The position numbers and the translations under genes were made by a program. 33,128 bases of DNA from CAZOOR01 sp964581505 (GTDB taxonomy: Bacteria; Bacteroidota; Ignavibacteria; Kapaibacteriales; UBA2268), in NCBI GenBank assembly GCA_964581505.1, contig CAZOOR010000028.1, positions 1-33,128 on the forward strand, read 5' to 3'. Below are positions 1-7,893 of this stretch, one piece after another. The first letter of the stretch is position 1. Every line of letters starts with the position of its first letter. Under the pieces are notes generated by a model. It was not told where the DNA came from. It did not search any database and saw only the letters and a program-made list of their open reading frames with translations.

Positions 1-22
1 TATTATTAAGCGATAGCAAAGT

Positions 23-51
23 AAAAGCCCCACCGAAAGGACGGGGCTTTT
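23..51. terminator. Hairpin terminator of an upstream gene
   Basis: Inverted repeat AAAAGCCCC (23-31) and GGGGCTTTT (43-51). An inner CC/GG pair closes a GAAA tetraloop. The A and T flanks are symmetric, so it could work in either direction. The gene it serves lies outside the window to the left. Confidence 0.75.
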
Positions 52-186
52 GTATAATAAATATAACAAAAGCAACAACAAATGAACAGGAGAAAATATT
101 TTGTTTTTATAACAGATAAGTTTTCATTATTTTAATATGTAAGATAATGCAATTCTTGCAAATTTACGATAGAACTTTACAAATAT

Positions 187-193
187 TAATTTG
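187..193 (+). promoter_or_regulatory. Possible -10/-7 promoter element of purA
   Basis: TAATTTG at 187-193 lies 3 nt before the ATG at 197 and 9 nt before the ATG at 203. It resembles the TAnnTTTG -7 element of Bacteroidota housekeeping promoters but is one T short. If it is the -7 element, transcription would start near 199-203, giving a leaderless or nearly leaderless purA mRNA. The same motif precedes recG and the ABC ATPase gene at 7030. The match is approximate and no convincing -33 element was found. Confidence 0.3.
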
Positions 194-196
194 GGA

Positions 197-1477
197 ATGA
201 ATATGGGATTGACTCTTATCCTCGGCGCTCAATGGGGGGACGAAGGCAAAGGAAAAATTGTGGACTTGCTAAGCCAAGATGCCGATTATGTGGCACGCTA
301 TCAGGGTGGTGCAAATGCCGGTCATACAATTGTTTTTGATGGTAAGCAATTTATTCTGCATCTAATTCCTTCGGGTATCCTTACGCCCGGGGTTAAATGT
401 ATAATTGGTAATGGTGTTGTGATTGACCCCATTGCTCTGATGGAAGAAATTAAAATGCTCGAACAGCTTGGTGTTGATGTTAAGGGACGTTTATTTATCA
501 GCCATAAAGCACATTTGATTATGCCATACCACAAATTGCTCGACCAAATCCGCGAAAGCCGTTCTTCAAAAGCTATCGGGACAACAGGACGGGGTATTGG
601 ACCGGCATACATTGACAAGGCACAGAGGACAGGCATACGTATTATTGATTTGCTCGACCGTGATGTTTTTGCCGATAAAGTCAGGTATAATGTAAATGAG
701 AAAAATGATATTATCCAAAAGATTTATGGCTCGGGAATTCTTGATATTGATGAAGTAATAAATTCTTATATTGAATTTGATAAAATAATTGACCCCTATA
801 TCAAGGATACTACTCTTATGATAAACGAAGCAATCAGGGAAGGCAAAAAGGTTTATGCAGAAGGGGCGCAGGGTGCTTTGCTTGATGTGGACCATGGGAC
901 TTATCCTTTTGTTACAAGTTCCAATCCGACATCGGGGGGTGCTTGTACAGGTCTTGGCATTCCACCGCAAGCAATCACACGCATAGTCGGTGTGGTCAAA
1001 GCATATACGACACGTGTAGGCAATGGTCCGTTCCCAACGGAATTAATTGATGAAATGGGAGAACGCTTACGCAAGACGGGTGCTGAATTCGGCGCAACAA
1101 CAGGGCGTCCGCGGCGTTGTGGTTGGCTCGACTTGGTTGCTCTCAAATATACGGTGATGATTAACGGTATTCGTGAAATTGCTCTTACTAAATTAGACGT
1201 GCTTGACGAAATGGAAGAGATTAACATTTGTACCGATTATGTAATAGCAGGTAAAAAATTGAAATCATTCCCATCGGATATTCATACTCTTGAGAAAGTC
1301 GAACCAGTTTATAAGACAATCAAAGGCTGGAATACATCTCTTGCGGGTATTAAAAAATGGGAAGATTTACCACAAGAAGCTTTGGATTATTTTAAAGAGA
1401 TTGAAGACTATACGGGCGCAAAAGTTGTCATAGTATCAGTTAGCCCGGACAGGGACGATACTATAATTCGTTCATAA
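197..1477 (+). CDS. purA: Adenylosuccinate synthetase
   Basis: Cytoplasmic GTP-dependent enzyme that condenses IMP with aspartate to adenylosuccinate, the first committed step from IMP to AMP. Seen: phosphate-binding loop GDEGKGK at residues 14-20, with catalytic Asp15; NAGHT at 40-44, with catalytic His43; the IMP-binding signature GTTGRGIGPAY; and TTGRPRRCGW toward the C-terminus. At about 426 residues it is family length and looks intact. The start is ambiguous: the frame opens at TTG 191, with ATG at 197 and 203. I chose 197, but 203 fits equally well and would suit a leaderless transcript. It stands alone, with a terminator at each end, so it is probably monocistronic. Confidence 0.97.
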   Translation: MNMGLTLILGAQWGDEGKGKIVDLLSQDADYVARYQGGANAGHTIVFDGKQFILHLIPSGILTPGVKCIIGNGVVIDPIALMEEIKMLEQLGVDVKGRLFISHKAHLIMPYHKLLDQIRESRSSKAIGTTGRGIGPAYIDKAQRTGIRIIDLLDRDVFADKVRYNVNEKNDIIQKIYGSGILDIDEVINSYIEFDKIIDPYIKDTTLMINEAIREGKKVYAEGAQGALLDVDHGTYPFVTSSNPTSGGACTGLGIPPQAITRIVGVVKAYTTRVGNGPFPTELIDEMGERLRKTGAEFGATTGRPRRCGWLDLVALKYTVMINGIREIALTKLDVLDEMEEINICTDYVIAGKKLKSFPSDIHTLEKVEPVYKTIKGWNTSLAGIKKWEDLPQEALDYFKEIEDYTGAKVVIVSVSPDRDDTIIRS

Positions 1478-1504
1478 TAAGTGAGTTTAATCTTTGTATT
1501 TTAA

Positions 1505-1539
1505 AGGCTGTTCTAAAAAAAAGGACAGCCTCTTTTTTT
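1505..1539 (+). terminator. Rho-independent terminator of purA
   Basis: Stem AGGCTGTTC (1505-1513) pairs with GGACAGCCT (1523-1531) with one G-U pair, across an A-rich loop, and is followed by CTTTTTTT. It lies 28 nt after the purA stop codon. Confidence 0.88.
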
Positions 1540-1566
1540 ATGCTTTGAATAAATTGAGCTTTTATA

Positions 1567-1573
1567 TAATTTG
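1567..1573 (+). promoter_or_regulatory. Possible -10/-7 promoter element of recG
   Basis: TAATTTG at 1567-1573, inside the AT-rich stretch TATATAATTTGGG, ends 5 nt before the recG ATG at 1579. No Shine-Dalgarno sequence separates them. If it is a -7 element, transcription would begin at or next to the start codon. The purA terminator ends only 40 nt upstream, so a promoter must lie in this short gap unless there is read-through. Confidence 0.35.
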
Positions 1574-1578
1574 GGATT

Positions 1579-3807
1579 ATGCCTGATAGTAAATCAAATA
1601 TTGAAATTAGCGAGTTGCAATATATTAAGGGTGTTGGACCAAAGCGAGCCGAAGCACTTGCGGCAAGCGGCATATTGACACCCCGCGACTTACTGCTGTA
1701 TTTGCCTCGCACTTATGTTTCGCATCAGCGGGTAGCAACGCTTGCCGCTTTGCAAATCAAGATGCGACGCGATAAGTCTGTTTTTGAAGAGGAACTGAAA
1801 ATTGGCGAGGATTTTCGTAGTGAAGTATCGGTACTGGGCAGGGTAATAAATCATAAAGAGCATGGCTTTGCCCGCCGCAGAAAATTGTTAATCATCGAGA
1901 TTGCTGACGGAAGCGGCGGTAGAGCATTTTTGCATTTCTGGTCTTATGCAGAATATTTCAAAAAGATGTATCCGCTTGGTATATTGCTATCAATTACAGG
2001 GAGTCCTGAAATTGATAAATATAATAAAATTGTCTTCAATCATCCTGAAATTGAAAAAATGGACGAAGAAGACGAGAATAATATCAAGGCAGGTGCTGTC
2101 TTGCCTGTATATCCCATTAGTGATAAGATGAGGAAAGTCGGTATTAATACTCGCCTAATTAGAAAAATTGTTGCTAAAATCATTGAATTCACTCTACCGG
2201 CGATACGTGAAAATCTTCCGAAAGAGATTGTCAATAAATACAAACTATATGGTTTGCAAGAGGCGATAAAAAGATTACATTTTCCTGAAACCGTTGAAGA
2301 TATTGACCACGCACGCTATCGTTTGAAATTTAGTGAGATTTTTTATTTTGAATTAGTATTAGCTCAGCGGCGGACATCAAAGAAAATGTCAATGCAATCG
2401 CTTGTCATTAATCCCAAAAGTGAACGTGCAAGGAAACTTTACGAGAATTTACCTTTTGAACTTACCGGCAATCAGAAAAAAGTAATTCGTGAAATAATGA
2501 ACGATATGCATAGTGGCGAGCCTATGAATCGCCTATTACAGGGTGATGTCGGTTCGGGTAAAACTATTGTTGCCCTGCTGACTATGCTTGCTGTAATTGA
2601 TAACGGCTATCAAGTAGCAATTATGGCACCTACCGAACTGCTTGCAGAACAGCATTATTATTCTATAAAAAAGTTTACAGAAGGACTTGAAACCAATATT
2701 ATCGAGCTAACAGGTGGTCAAAGAAAAAAATATAGGCTGGAAGTACTCGAAGCAATTTCTTCCGGCGAAGCGAATATAATTGTAGGAACACATGCAATGT
2801 TTGAATCATCTGTCGAATATCACAATTTAGGATATATTGTTATTGACGAGCAACATCGTTTTGGCGTTGACCAGCGGGCTGATTTAATCAAGAGGAGTAA
2901 GTTATCTCTATCGGACGGCAAAGTGCCGCATATTCTTGTGATGTCGGCTACACCAATACCGCGTACACTTTCGCTTACACTGTACGGAGATTTAGATGTT
3001 TCACTGATTCGCGAACTGCCTGCTAATCGCAAACCGATAAAGACTAAAATAGTATTTGATAGCAATATTAATCAAGTCTATGATTTCATACGTAAGCGAA
3101 TAAATGAGGGTGAGCAAGTTTATATTGTTTATCCATTAGTAGAAAAATCCGAAAAAATGAAATTAAAATCCGCTGTAGAATTTTACGAGAAATTGAACGA
3201 AGAGATTTTTCCCGAAATTAAATGCGGCTTGCTCCATGGTCAGTTATTATGGTACGAAAAGGAAGACGTAATGAATGCCTTTCTTAAAAAAGAGTATCAA
3301 ATACTTGTCGCCACAACTGTTATTGAAGTTGGGATAGACGTTCCGAATGCTACTGTTATGGTTATCGAAGATGCGGAGCGTTTCGGTTTATCGCAGCTCC
3401 ACCAATTGCGGGGGCGTGTTGGCAGAAGTGAACTTCAGTCATACTGTTTGCTTGTTACCAAAGACAAATTCAGCTACGAATTGAAACGGACTGATAAAGG
3501 TGATATGGAAAAAATGGCGGCAATTGTCAGATTACGAACTATGGAAAGTACTAGTGATGGTTTCGAGATTGCAGAAGTTGATTTAAAACTGCGTGGTCCG
3601 GGTGATTTAATGGGAACGCGCCAATCCGGTCTTCCGGATTTTCACTTCATTGATTTAACTTCCGATTTGGATATTATCACATTGGCGAAAAATGAAGCCG
3701 AATTACTGAATAGGAAAGACCCTACTTTGCATAATGCAGATAATAAAATTGTAAAATATTATCTCGGATTTCTCAAGAGTAAGGACAATTATTACGATAT
3801 AGCGTAG
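1579..3807 (+). CDS. recG: ATP-dependent DNA helicase RecG
   Basis: Superfamily 2 double-stranded DNA translocase that reverses stalled replication forks and processes branched recombination intermediates. Seen: N-terminal helix-hairpin-helix-like IKGVGPKRAEAL (16-27) leading into the wedge/OB domain, Walker A GDVGSGKT at 322-329, motif II DEQH at 423-426, motif III SATPIPRT from 456, and motif VI QLHQLRGRVGR near residue 610-620. The 742 residues are longer than E. coli RecG (693). A charged stretch at about residues 58-80, before the OB fold, accounts for part of the excess. The ATG at 1579 has no clear ribosome site. The gene lies between its own terminator and that of purA, so it is probably transcribed alone. 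Confidence 0.97.
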   Translation: MPDSKSNIEISELQYIKGVGPKRAEALAASGILTPRDLLLYLPRTYVSHQRVATLAALQIKMRRDKSVFEEELKIGEDFRSEVSVLGRVINHKEHGFARRRKLLIIEIADGSGGRAFLHFWSYAEYFKKMYPLGILLSITGSPEIDKYNKIVFNHPEIEKMDEEDENNIKAGAVLPVYPISDKMRKVGINTRLIRKIVAKIIEFTLPAIRENLPKEIVNKYKLYGLQEAIKRLHFPETVEDIDHARYRLKFSEIFYFELVLAQRRTSKKMSMQSLVINPKSERARKLYENLPFELTGNQKKVIREIMNDMHSGEPMNRLLQGDVGSGKTIVALLTMLAVIDNGYQVAIMAPTELLAEQHYYSIKKFTEGLETNIIELTGGQRKKYRLEVLEAISSGEANIIVGTHAMFESSVEYHNLGYIVIDEQHRFGVDQRADLIKRSKLSLSDGKVPHILVMSATPIPRTLSLTLYGDLDVSLIRELPANRKPIKTKIVFDSNINQVYDFIRKRINEGEQVYIVYPLVEKSEKMKLKSAVEFYEKLNEEIFPEIKCGLLHGQLLWYEKEDVMNAFLKKEYQILVATTVIEVGIDVPNATVMVIEDAERFGLSQLHQLRGRVGRSELQSYCLLVTKDKFSYELKRTDKGDMEKMAAIVRLRTMESTSDGFEIAEVDLKLRGPGDLMGTRQSGLPDFHFIDLTSDLDIITLAKNEAELLNRKDPTLHNADNKIVKYYLGFLKSKDNYYDIA

Positions 3808-3853
3808 AATTGGTTTTTATTCCGAAATGTTTTAATTTTGGAAGTGATGTGAG

Positions 3854-3888
3854 CGGCTTTTTATTTTTTCTTAAAAAGCTGTTTTTTT
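3854..3888 (+). terminator. Rho-independent terminator of recG
   Basis: CGGCTTTTTA (3854-3863) pairs with TAAAAAGCTG (3872-3881), with one G-U pair, and is followed by seven T residues (3882-3888). It lies between recG and the TonB receptor gene, so the latter needs its own promoter. Confidence 0.75.
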
Positions 3889-3907
3889 AATTTAATAGGT
3901 ATTTGTT

Positions 3908-6247
3908 TTGAAGTTCAAATCACTATTGTTGATATTAGTATTTATCGTTTTGCTTGGTGTTTGTTTTTCGGAACCGGCAAACGCAGATGAAAAGAAATTT
4001 TCAGTAGGCGGAAAGGTTATTGATAACAATGCAAACGCTGTCCCTTCCGTTAGATTGGTTATATATGAGTTAAAAAAGCAAATTTTCACAAACACAAAAG
4101 GTGAATTTGTTTTTAGAAAGATTGGTTCGGGTGTTTATCATTTTCATATTGCTCGAATCGGGTATAGGACATTGGATACAATAATAAATGTTAATTCGGA
4201 CGTTAAACTCAGATTTATTTTGAAAGAATCAGACGTTATAACAAATGATATTGTTGTTACCGGTACGCGGACTTATAAGCATATAGAAAATTTACCAATG
4301 CCTGTGGAAGTTGTCGCTGAAAACGAAATAAAAAAGCAAGGCTATTTGAGATTAGATGAAGTATTATCTCAAGAAATGGGTATTCCCTTATCATCAAATC
4401 ATGGTAGAGGAATGCAGGTACAGGGGCTTGGTTCGGATTATACTCTCGTTATGCTAAATGGTGAGCCTTTGTCAGGAAGAACAGGTGGTGTACTTGATAT
4501 TTCCCGCTTTTCAGTCGGTGATATGAGTAGGATTGAAGTTGTTCGCGGTCCTTCGTCTTCGCTTTACGGCAGTTCCGCACTTGCCGGTGTTGTTAATCTG
4601 ATTACGGAAAAGCCGGTTAGGCCATTGGATATGAGTGTGTCTGCAAGATATGCAACGCATAATACTTATGATTTGGCGGGTGAAATCCGTTCTGCTCTTT
4701 TTAATAAAAAAGTAGGATTGAGAATATTTGCCGATAATTATCGAACAGAGGGATTTTCGCTTATTCCAACTGCTATTGAGCAGACTGTGCCACCAAATAA
4801 TAATTGGACTATTAACGGTGAAGTTTTCTATGATGTTTCAAATGAAGTAAATTCGAAATTAAATATGCGGCATTATTCTGAAGAGGCAAAAAACACATAT
4901 TTCATTCATCAAAATAGCGATACTAATTATATCAATACTATTGTAAGGAATTATGAGAACAATATAGGTTTTAAGGCTGAGCATAAGCTATCTAATCATT
5001 ATAGTTTAGATGCAAGGTTTTATGCTTCCGATTATAAAACCGAAACAGTGGATACATATAAGCAAAGCGGCAAATTATATTCTACATATCAATTTAGACA
5101 TAAAACCGGAAAAGCGGAAGTGCAATCAACATCACTATTGGGTGAACATCAGATTATCGGTGGTTTCGGTGGACAATTTGAGCAGGTATCCAGTGCCGCT
5201 GTGTCCGGAGGCAAACGTAATACAAGCTTATTTTATGCTTATTTGCAAGATGATTGGCAAGTGTCCAATAAAGTTGATATGATTGGCAGTTTGCGTTTTG
5301 ACGGACATAGTGAATATGCAAATAATATCAGTCCGAAAATTGCCGCAACTTGGCAGGCTATTCCCGATTTGTATCTCAGGGCTTCACTCGGTTCGGGGTT
5401 TAAGGCGCCGACATTCGAGCAACTGTATTTGAATTGGACTTTGGCTTCCGAGGGTTATTCTGTTTTTGGTATTAAAAATTTCCCTGAAGAATTCGGCAAG
5501 CTGGGTGCAACAGGACAAATTAGCGATACTTTATATAATCTTAATAAAATCAAAGAATTATCGCCTGAAAAATCTTGGGCGATTGATATTGGTGCTACTT
5601 ATTCGTTTAGCGATATATTGGAAATTAAATTTAATCTATTCCGCAACAATGTAAGCGGGTTAATAGAATTCCTTCCTGTTGCGGTGAAAACAAACGGGAA
5701 ATTTGTTTATACTTATTTTAATTTGGATAAGATTTATACACAAGGTTTGGAAACACGTTTGCGTATTCAACCTGTTGATTTCTTGAATATTCAGTTCCAC
5801 TATCAATTGCTGAATACAGCCGATATTAATGTACTTAATTCACTCAAAAATAATAAGCAAACCAAGTATTGGAAACGAGAAGGTTATAATGACCGTCCGG
5901 TTCGCCCTGATGAATATGGCGGATTGTTTAATCGTTCGCTTCATTCCGGTTCAATTAAGTTCGATTTAAATATCAGAAAATTAGATTTTATTTTTTCGCT
6001 TCGGGCAGTATTCAAATCAAGGTATGGCTATGCGGATTTGAATGGGAATTTAATACTTGACGATGACAGTGAATATGCACCGGGCTATTCTTTTTGGTAT
6101 TTGACGGCTTCCAAGAAATTGTTTGATTATTTTACTTTGCAAGTAGGTGTAGATAATTTATTTGATTATACAAGCAAATTAACGAGATTAGTAACTTCCG
6201 GCAGAACTTTATATGGAAGGCTGATTTTTAAATATATTATTAATTAA
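3908..6247 (+). CDS. TonB-dependent outer-membrane receptor (HmuR-like)
   Basis: Gated outer-membrane transporter energised by TonB. Seen: signal peptide of about 26 residues ending PANA-D, a carboxypeptidase-regulatory-like beta domain (about 32-115; FSVGGKVIDNNANAVPSVRL), then the TonB plug (VVTGTRTYKHIENLPMPVEV onward, with IEVVRGPSSSLYGSSALAGV), then a 22-strand-type barrel ending in the short strand LIFKYIIN. The start is TTG 3908, because the signal peptide begins exactly there and no ATG is near. The next gene encodes an HmuY-like lipoprotein, which suggests a heme or related ligand. However, the stretch between GFKAPTFEQLY and LSPEKS, where heme receptors carry a conserved His, contains no His. 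Ligand identity is therefore open. Family confidence is high; substrate confidence is low. Confidence 0.93.
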   Translation: MKFKSLLLILVFIVLLGVCFSEPANADEKKFSVGGKVIDNNANAVPSVRLVIYELKKQIFTNTKGEFVFRKIGSGVYHFHIARIGYRTLDTIINVNSDVKLRFILKESDVITNDIVVTGTRTYKHIENLPMPVEVVAENEIKKQGYLRLDEVLSQEMGIPLSSNHGRGMQVQGLGSDYTLVMLNGEPLSGRTGGVLDISRFSVGDMSRIEVVRGPSSSLYGSSALAGVVNLITEKPVRPLDMSVSARYATHNTYDLAGEIRSALFNKKVGLRIFADNYRTEGFSLIPTAIEQTVPPNNNWTINGEVFYDVSNEVNSKLNMRHYSEEAKNTYFIHQNSDTNYINTIVRNYENNIGFKAEHKLSNHYSLDARFYASDYKTETVDTYKQSGKLYSTYQFRHKTGKAEVQSTSLLGEHQIIGGFGGQFEQVSSAAVSGGKRNTSLFYAYLQDDWQVSNKVDMIGSLRFDGHSEYANNISPKIAATWQAIPDLYLRASLGSGFKAPTFEQLYLNWTLASEGYSVFGIKNFPEEFGKLGATGQISDTLYNLNKIKELSPEKSWAIDIGATYSFSDILEIKFNLFRNNVSGLIEFLPVAVKTNGKFVYTYFNLDKIYTQGLETRLRIQPVDFLNIQFHYQLLNTADINVLNSLKNNKQTKYWKREGYNDRPVRPDEYGGLFNRSLHSGSIKFDLNIRKLDFIFSLRAVFKSRYGYADLNGNLILDDDSEYAPGYSFWYLTASKKLFDYFTLQVGVDNLFDYTSKLTRLVTSGRTLYGRLIFKYIIN

Positions 6248-6268
6248 CTTTTTATCATTAATTTTTTT

Positions 6269-6274
6269 AAGGAG
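6269..6274 (+). promoter_or_regulatory. Strong Shine-Dalgarno site of the HmuY-like gene
   Basis: AAGGAG at 6269-6274, seven bases before ATG 6282. It fixes that ATG as the start rather than the in-frame TTG at 6279. Such a clear site is unusual in this window and may allow independent initiation within the two-gene transcript. Confidence 0.75.
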
Positions 6275-6281
6275 ATGTTTG

Positions 6282-6890
6282 ATGAACAAACTATTGATTT
6301 TTTTAGCGGCAAGCTTTATTCTATTTGCGGTCTCTTGTAGCGATGACAATAGTCCGAATAATCCGGCTGACAACAAGCCAATCGTATCTAAAATTGTGAA
6401 GAATTTAAATGCGGATACAGCTTCCGGCGGTAAAACTTGGACTTTTTTCAGTCTGAGCGAAAATAAGGAAATAAGCCGAAAGGATTCGGCAACAAAGAAA
6501 TGGGATATTGCTTTTTTCAAGACGAGTATTATTTGTAACAGTGGTGTTCGCGGTCCCGGAAATGCCGCAATCCAATTAATATCAGGTACAAATTTTGCAG
6601 ATTTGAAAACGGCACTGAAAGAAGGATATTTTCAAGAGGACAAATTGAACCCAATGGCTATCAATAAAAGCAATACAGAAAAATGGTATAACTACAGTGG
6701 ACCCCCAAAACACGTTATTTCACCTAAACCCGGTTATGTTATTTTGTTGAAAACTGCCGATGGCAAATATGCGAAATTAAGAATTATCAGCTACTACAAA
6801 GATGCTCCGGTAAATCCCGATATGAAAAGTAAGGCACGCTTTTATACTTTCGAGTATGTATATCAACCTGACGGTAGTAGAAAATTCTAA
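6282..6890 (+). CDS. HmuY-family lipoprotein, probable receptor partner
   Basis: Resembles HmuY, the surface lipoprotein of Porphyromonas gingivalis that captures heme and delivers it to the TonB receptor HmuR. Seen: lipoprotein signal with Cys19 (FAVSC), WTFFSLSEN (53-61), WDIAF at 74-78, NSGVRGPGNA (86-95), and the YAKLRIISYY strand (163-172) before FYTFEYVYQPDG. All these blocks are where I expect them in the family. Length is 202 residues. It starts 34 nt after the TonB receptor, so the two are almost certainly co-transcribed. Oddity: His144 is the only histidine in the mature protein, whereas P. gingivalis HmuY binds heme through two His. Either other residues (for example Met) contribute or the ligand differs. 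Confidence 0.85.
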   Translation: MNKLLIFLAASFILFAVSCSDDNSPNNPADNKPIVSKIVKNLNADTASGGKTWTFFSLSENKEISRKDSATKKWDIAFFKTSIICNSGVRGPGNAAIQLISGTNFADLKTALKEGYFQEDKLNPMAINKSNTEKWYNYSGPPKHVISPKPGYVILLKTADGKYAKLRIISYYKDAPVNPDMKSKARFYTFEYVYQPDGSRKF

Positions 6891-6908
6891 TTTATATTAT
6901 CCGATTTA

Positions 6909-6940
6909 AAAAGAGCCGTTCATTAGCGGCTCTTTTTTTT
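6909..6940 (+). terminator. Rho-independent terminator of the receptor/HmuY unit
   Basis: AAGAGCCG (6911-6918) pairs with CGGCTCTT (6927-6934), extended by flanking A/T pairs, and runs into TTTTTTTT to 6940. It begins about 20 nt after the stop codon of the HmuY-like gene. Confidence 0.9.
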
Positions 6941-7018
6941 GATTTTTTTATTTTGTTTATATAAGACAAATGTAATAAATTACAATTTGAATGTTCGTTA
7001 ATTTATCTTATTAATTAT

Positions 7019-7024
7019 TATTTG
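7019..7024 (+). promoter_or_regulatory. Possible -10/-7 promoter element of the ABC transporter operon
   Basis: TATTTG at 7019-7024 ends 5 nt before ATG 7030 and follows a strong terminator, so a promoter is expected in this 89-nt gap. The layout matches purA and recG: a T(A)-ATTTG motif almost abutting the start codon, with no Shine-Dalgarno sequence. Approximate match only. Confidence 0.3.
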
Positions 7025-7029
7025 AGTAA

Positions 7030-7887
7030 ATGCAACCGGAAAAAGATATAATCATTGATGTAAAGAATTTACATAAGTATTTTTATGATAATCATATTCT
7101 TAAAGGTCTGAATTTCAGTATCGAAAAGGGCGAACTGATTTCCGTGATTGGTCGCTCCGGTTGTGGTAAGACGACTTTATTGCGATGCTTAAATTTGTTA
7201 GAATATTTTGACGAGGGAACAATACGGATTGCCGGTATTACTCTTAATCGTAAGTTGCCCGATAAAAAGAAAACGAATATAATACAAAGGACTAAAAAGA
7301 TGACCGGAACGTCCGTGAAGCCTTTTGTCGAACCCAATGAAGAAGAAGCAGTTGATGAAGATTTTCAGATAAAGGCTTTGACTTTACGTAAACGGGTTGG
7401 TATGCTTTTCCAGAATTTGAATTTATTCCCTCATCTTACTGTTCTCGAAAATGTTACCCTTGCTCCGGTATTAGTTAATAATACAAATAAAATTGAAGCA
7501 AATGCGGAAGCAAAAAGGCTACTTGATAAAGTTGAATTGAGTAAGTTCGCAGACCGTTATCCATCACAACTTTCCGGCGGACAGGCGCAGAGGGTTGCTA
7601 TTGCACGTGCCTTGGCTATGAAGCCACTCGTTATGCTTTATGATGAACCGACTTCAGCTCTTGACCCCGAATTGGTGGGCGAAGTAATAAAAGTGATGAA
7701 CAAACTGCATGATGACGGTATGACGCAAATTGTTGTTACTCATGCGATGAGTTTTGCTAAGAATGCTTCAAACCGTGTTATATTTATGGAAGATGGCGAA
7801 ATTGTTGAGATTGCTCCTCCTGAAGAAATTTTCAATAATCCGAAAAATGATAGTACTAAGAAGTATATTAAAATTTTAAATGATTAA
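7030..7887 (+). CDS. Amino-acid ABC transporter ATP-binding protein (GlnQ type)
   Basis: Cytoplasmic ATPase that drives uptake of a polar amino acid. Seen: Walker A GRSGCGKT (41-48), Q-loop Gln128 in FQNLNLFP, ABC signature LSGGQ (181-185), Walker B VMLYDE (201-206), D-loop SALD, and switch His238 in VTHAM. This is the polar amino-acid family pattern. Between strands of the nucleotide-binding core (about residues 76-112) there is a Lys-rich then Glu-rich insertion of roughly 35 residues that typical GlnQ proteins (about 240 residues) lack, which explains the 285-residue length. The next gene, 6 nt downstream, supplies binding protein and permease, so the pair makes a complete transporter. Specificity cannot be read from the sequence. 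Confidence 0.95.
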   Translation: MQPEKDIIIDVKNLHKYFYDNHILKGLNFSIEKGELISVIGRSGCGKTTLLRCLNLLEYFDEGTIRIAGITLNRKLPDKKKTNIIQRTKKMTGTSVKPFVEPNEEEAVDEDFQIKALTLRKRVGMLFQNLNLFPHLTVLENVTLAPVLVNNTNKIEANAEAKRLLDKVELSKFADRYPSQLSGGQAQRVAIARALAMKPLVMLYDEPTSALDPELVGEVIKVMNKLHDDGMTQIVVTHAMSFAKNASNRVIFMEDGEIVEIAPPEEIFNNPKNDSTKKYIKILND

Positions 7888-7893
7888 GAATAT

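Noticed and set aside
566..970. 134-codon minus-strand frame within purA
   Set aside because: Antisense to highly conserved purA sequence, with Cys-rich, non-protein-like translation.
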